The notes beneath the pieces are model-generated. The model did not search any database, was not told the origin of the DNA, and saw only the letters and a list, made by a program, of their open reading frames with translations. A program made the translations under genes and the position numbers. A stretch of 43,537 bases of DNA. Origin: an uncultured bacterium. Its GTDB lineage: Bacteria > Hydrogenedentota > Hydrogenedentia > Hydrogenedentales > GCA-2746185. This document shows, piece by piece, positions 42,575 to 43,537 of this stretch (within the stretch, counting starts at the first letter, position 1; each line of letters begins with the position of its first letter). Location: the NCBI GenBank assembly GCA_938082445.1, contig CALLLL010000187.1:1-43537 (forward strand), in the 5' to 3' direction.

Positions 42575-43537
42575 TTACTGGGTAAGTTCGGTGAGTTCGG
42601 CCCGTAATTCTGCCTCATAGGTGGATGGGTCTAGTCCTACATGAACTTTGCGCACAACACCATCTTTACCAATGATTACTGTTGTAGGGATAGAACTTGC
42701 GCTATAAGCCGTTGCTGCTTTTCGTTCTGTATCCAACAATACAGTCACATCCAGTTTGGTCGATTCTAAAAACTTTTCAATAACCTCTACCGATTCAGAT
42801 GCATTGACAGTATAAAGACTAACACCTTTATCCTTAAATTCTTTGGATACTTTAGAGATAATAGGCATCCCTGTGCGGCATGGTCCGCACCATGTGGCCC
42901 AGAAATCTAAAATCACCACTTCCTTCCCTTTTTTCTTAGAAAGGACAAACTCTTCTCCTGTCATACTGGTCAAACTTACTTCAGGGGCAGGCTTTCCACG
43001 TAACTGATGTGTTGGTGAAGGTTGATAAAAATCTTCAACCAATTCAGTATCTTTTGCATGGGCAAAGACCAGTTCCTGGGTGTTTGGTTTCTCAAAACTC
43101 CATTGGGAACAGTCCAATTGAAGTAAAATGTCCATTTCATCCGTTTGTTCTTGTTGCTTTATAATCTCCAATAATTTAGGCGCACTGGAGCGTACTCGCT
43201 GAACTAATGGTTCCGCTCCTTTACTTACCCACATATCAATAATTTCGCCATTGGACTCAAATTGAATCTGCTCACAATCAATCTTATTAATTGTTTCTTC
43301 ACCAATCAGTTTAACGTCTATTTCTTCACTTAAAAATTTTGTAAACGGTTCTTTGGTAGTGTACTCAGCAAGAATATCCAAGGGTGTTCTTAATTGCGGG
43401 TTGGCCATGCTTCCCAACAATTGAAACGATTCCATTGGCGTCTTGTCTACCTTGTACTGATTAAATTGCTCGATATATTGTGTGGTTGATTTCCCATCAC
43501 TATACATTCTGAAGTCAATGCCTGGATCTTGAATATG
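42575..43537 (-). CDS. TlpA-type thioredoxin with N-terminal LolA/DUF2092-like domain (5' end cut by window edge)
   Basis: At least 321 codons; the frame stays open to the window edge (upstream of the ATG at 43507 it reads on as HIQDPGIDFR), so the true start and any signal peptide lie outside. The N-terminal part (about 1-165) resembles the lipoprotein-carrier-like DUF2092 fold that often precedes redoxins in this group, with YSDGKSTTQYIEQFNQY. The C-terminal thioredoxin domain (about 180-320) has GKPAPEVSLTSMTGEEFVLS and the active site WATWCGPCRTGMP, with the cis-Pro at SIPTTVII. It probably acts as a periplasmic disulfide reductase, e.g. for cytochrome c maturation. Confidence 0.9.
   Translation of the reverse strand, partial: HIQDPGIDFRMYSDGKSTTQYIEQFNQYKVDKTPMESFQLLGSMANPQLRTPLDILAEYTTKEPFTKFLSEEIDVKLIGEETINKIDCEQIQFESNGEIIDMWVSKGAEPLVQRVRSSAPKLLEIIKQQEQTDEMDILLQLDCSQWSFEKPNTQELVFAHAKDTELVEDFYQPSPTHQLRGKPAPEVSLTSMTGEEFVLSKKKGKEVVILDFWATWCGPCRTGMPIISKVSKEFKDKGVSLYTVNASESVEVIEKFLESTKLDVTVLLDTERKAATAYSASSIPTTVIIGKDGVVRKVHVGLDPSTYEAELRAELTELTQ

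Overview
The window reads as chromosomal DNA of a free-living, Gram-negative-type bacterium of moderate GC (by eye mid-40s percent). The gene families point to the PVC/Planctomycetes–Lentisphaerae–Hydrogenedentota neighbourhood: a DUF1559-type pseudopilin, a PVC-type dehydrogenase/cytochrome c giant protein, a DUF2231 protein with planctomycete-type (PSCyt1) cytochrome domains, DUF1080, Gfo/Idh and PIG-L proteins, and a MoxR/VWA operon. I cannot fix the phylum without a search.

Layout. (1) 1-6014, minus strand: an envelope-linked operon reading coiled-coil membrane protein > NHL-repeat lipoprotein > large BatA/VWA membrane protein > MoxR ATPase (cut by the window edge). (2) 6286-9640, plus strand: a sigma-54-type promoter followed by napD, napA and napB for periplasmic nitrate reductase. 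All three genes carry a different disabling lesion: a 1-base deletion, an 8-bp tandem duplication and an in-frame TAA inside a haem motif. No other gene in the window looks broken. The napB product is itself unusual: two NapB-like dihaem units in tandem. (3) 9754-17202: a REC-GGDEF diguanylate cyclase, a DUF2959 lipoprotein with an AsmA protein, a LysM-M23 peptidase behind a second sigma-54-type promoter, a sulfatase-fold hydrolase with a lipoprotein, and a DUF1559 pseudopilin with a strong promoter and long leader. (4) 17695-21609, minus strand: a cupin, and a sugar ABC importer (binding protein and two permeases, no ATPase) ending in a small L7/L12-C-domain-like membrane protein. (5) 21850-34125, mostly single plus-strand transcription units, several separated by clear terminators: a secreted protein of unknown function, transketolase, the PVC-type dehydrogenase/cytochrome, an HGSNAT-like acyltransferase, the DUF2231/PSCyt1 protein, a lipoprotein and a PIG-L deacetylase. 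(6) 34122-41377: a carbohydrate-catabolism region with aldo/keto reductase, RbsD/FucU mutarotase, TIM-barrel sugar epimerase, a divergent zinc alcohol dehydrogenase, a heparinase II/III-type lyase, and a Gfo/Idh oxidoreductase followed by a DUF1080 lipoprotein. (7) 41374-43537: an unlisted 49-residue membrane protein, a DJ-1/PfpI protein, a thioredoxin-like 2Fe-2S ferredoxin and a TlpA-type thioredoxin (cut by the window edge).

Together the genes suggest a glycan-scavenging heterotroph with membrane-anchored cytochrome chemistry that had periplasmic nitrate reduction until recently and appears to be losing it. No tRNA, rRNA, CRISPR array, insertion sequence or prophage was found. All functions are by motif and family recognition, and no database was searched.
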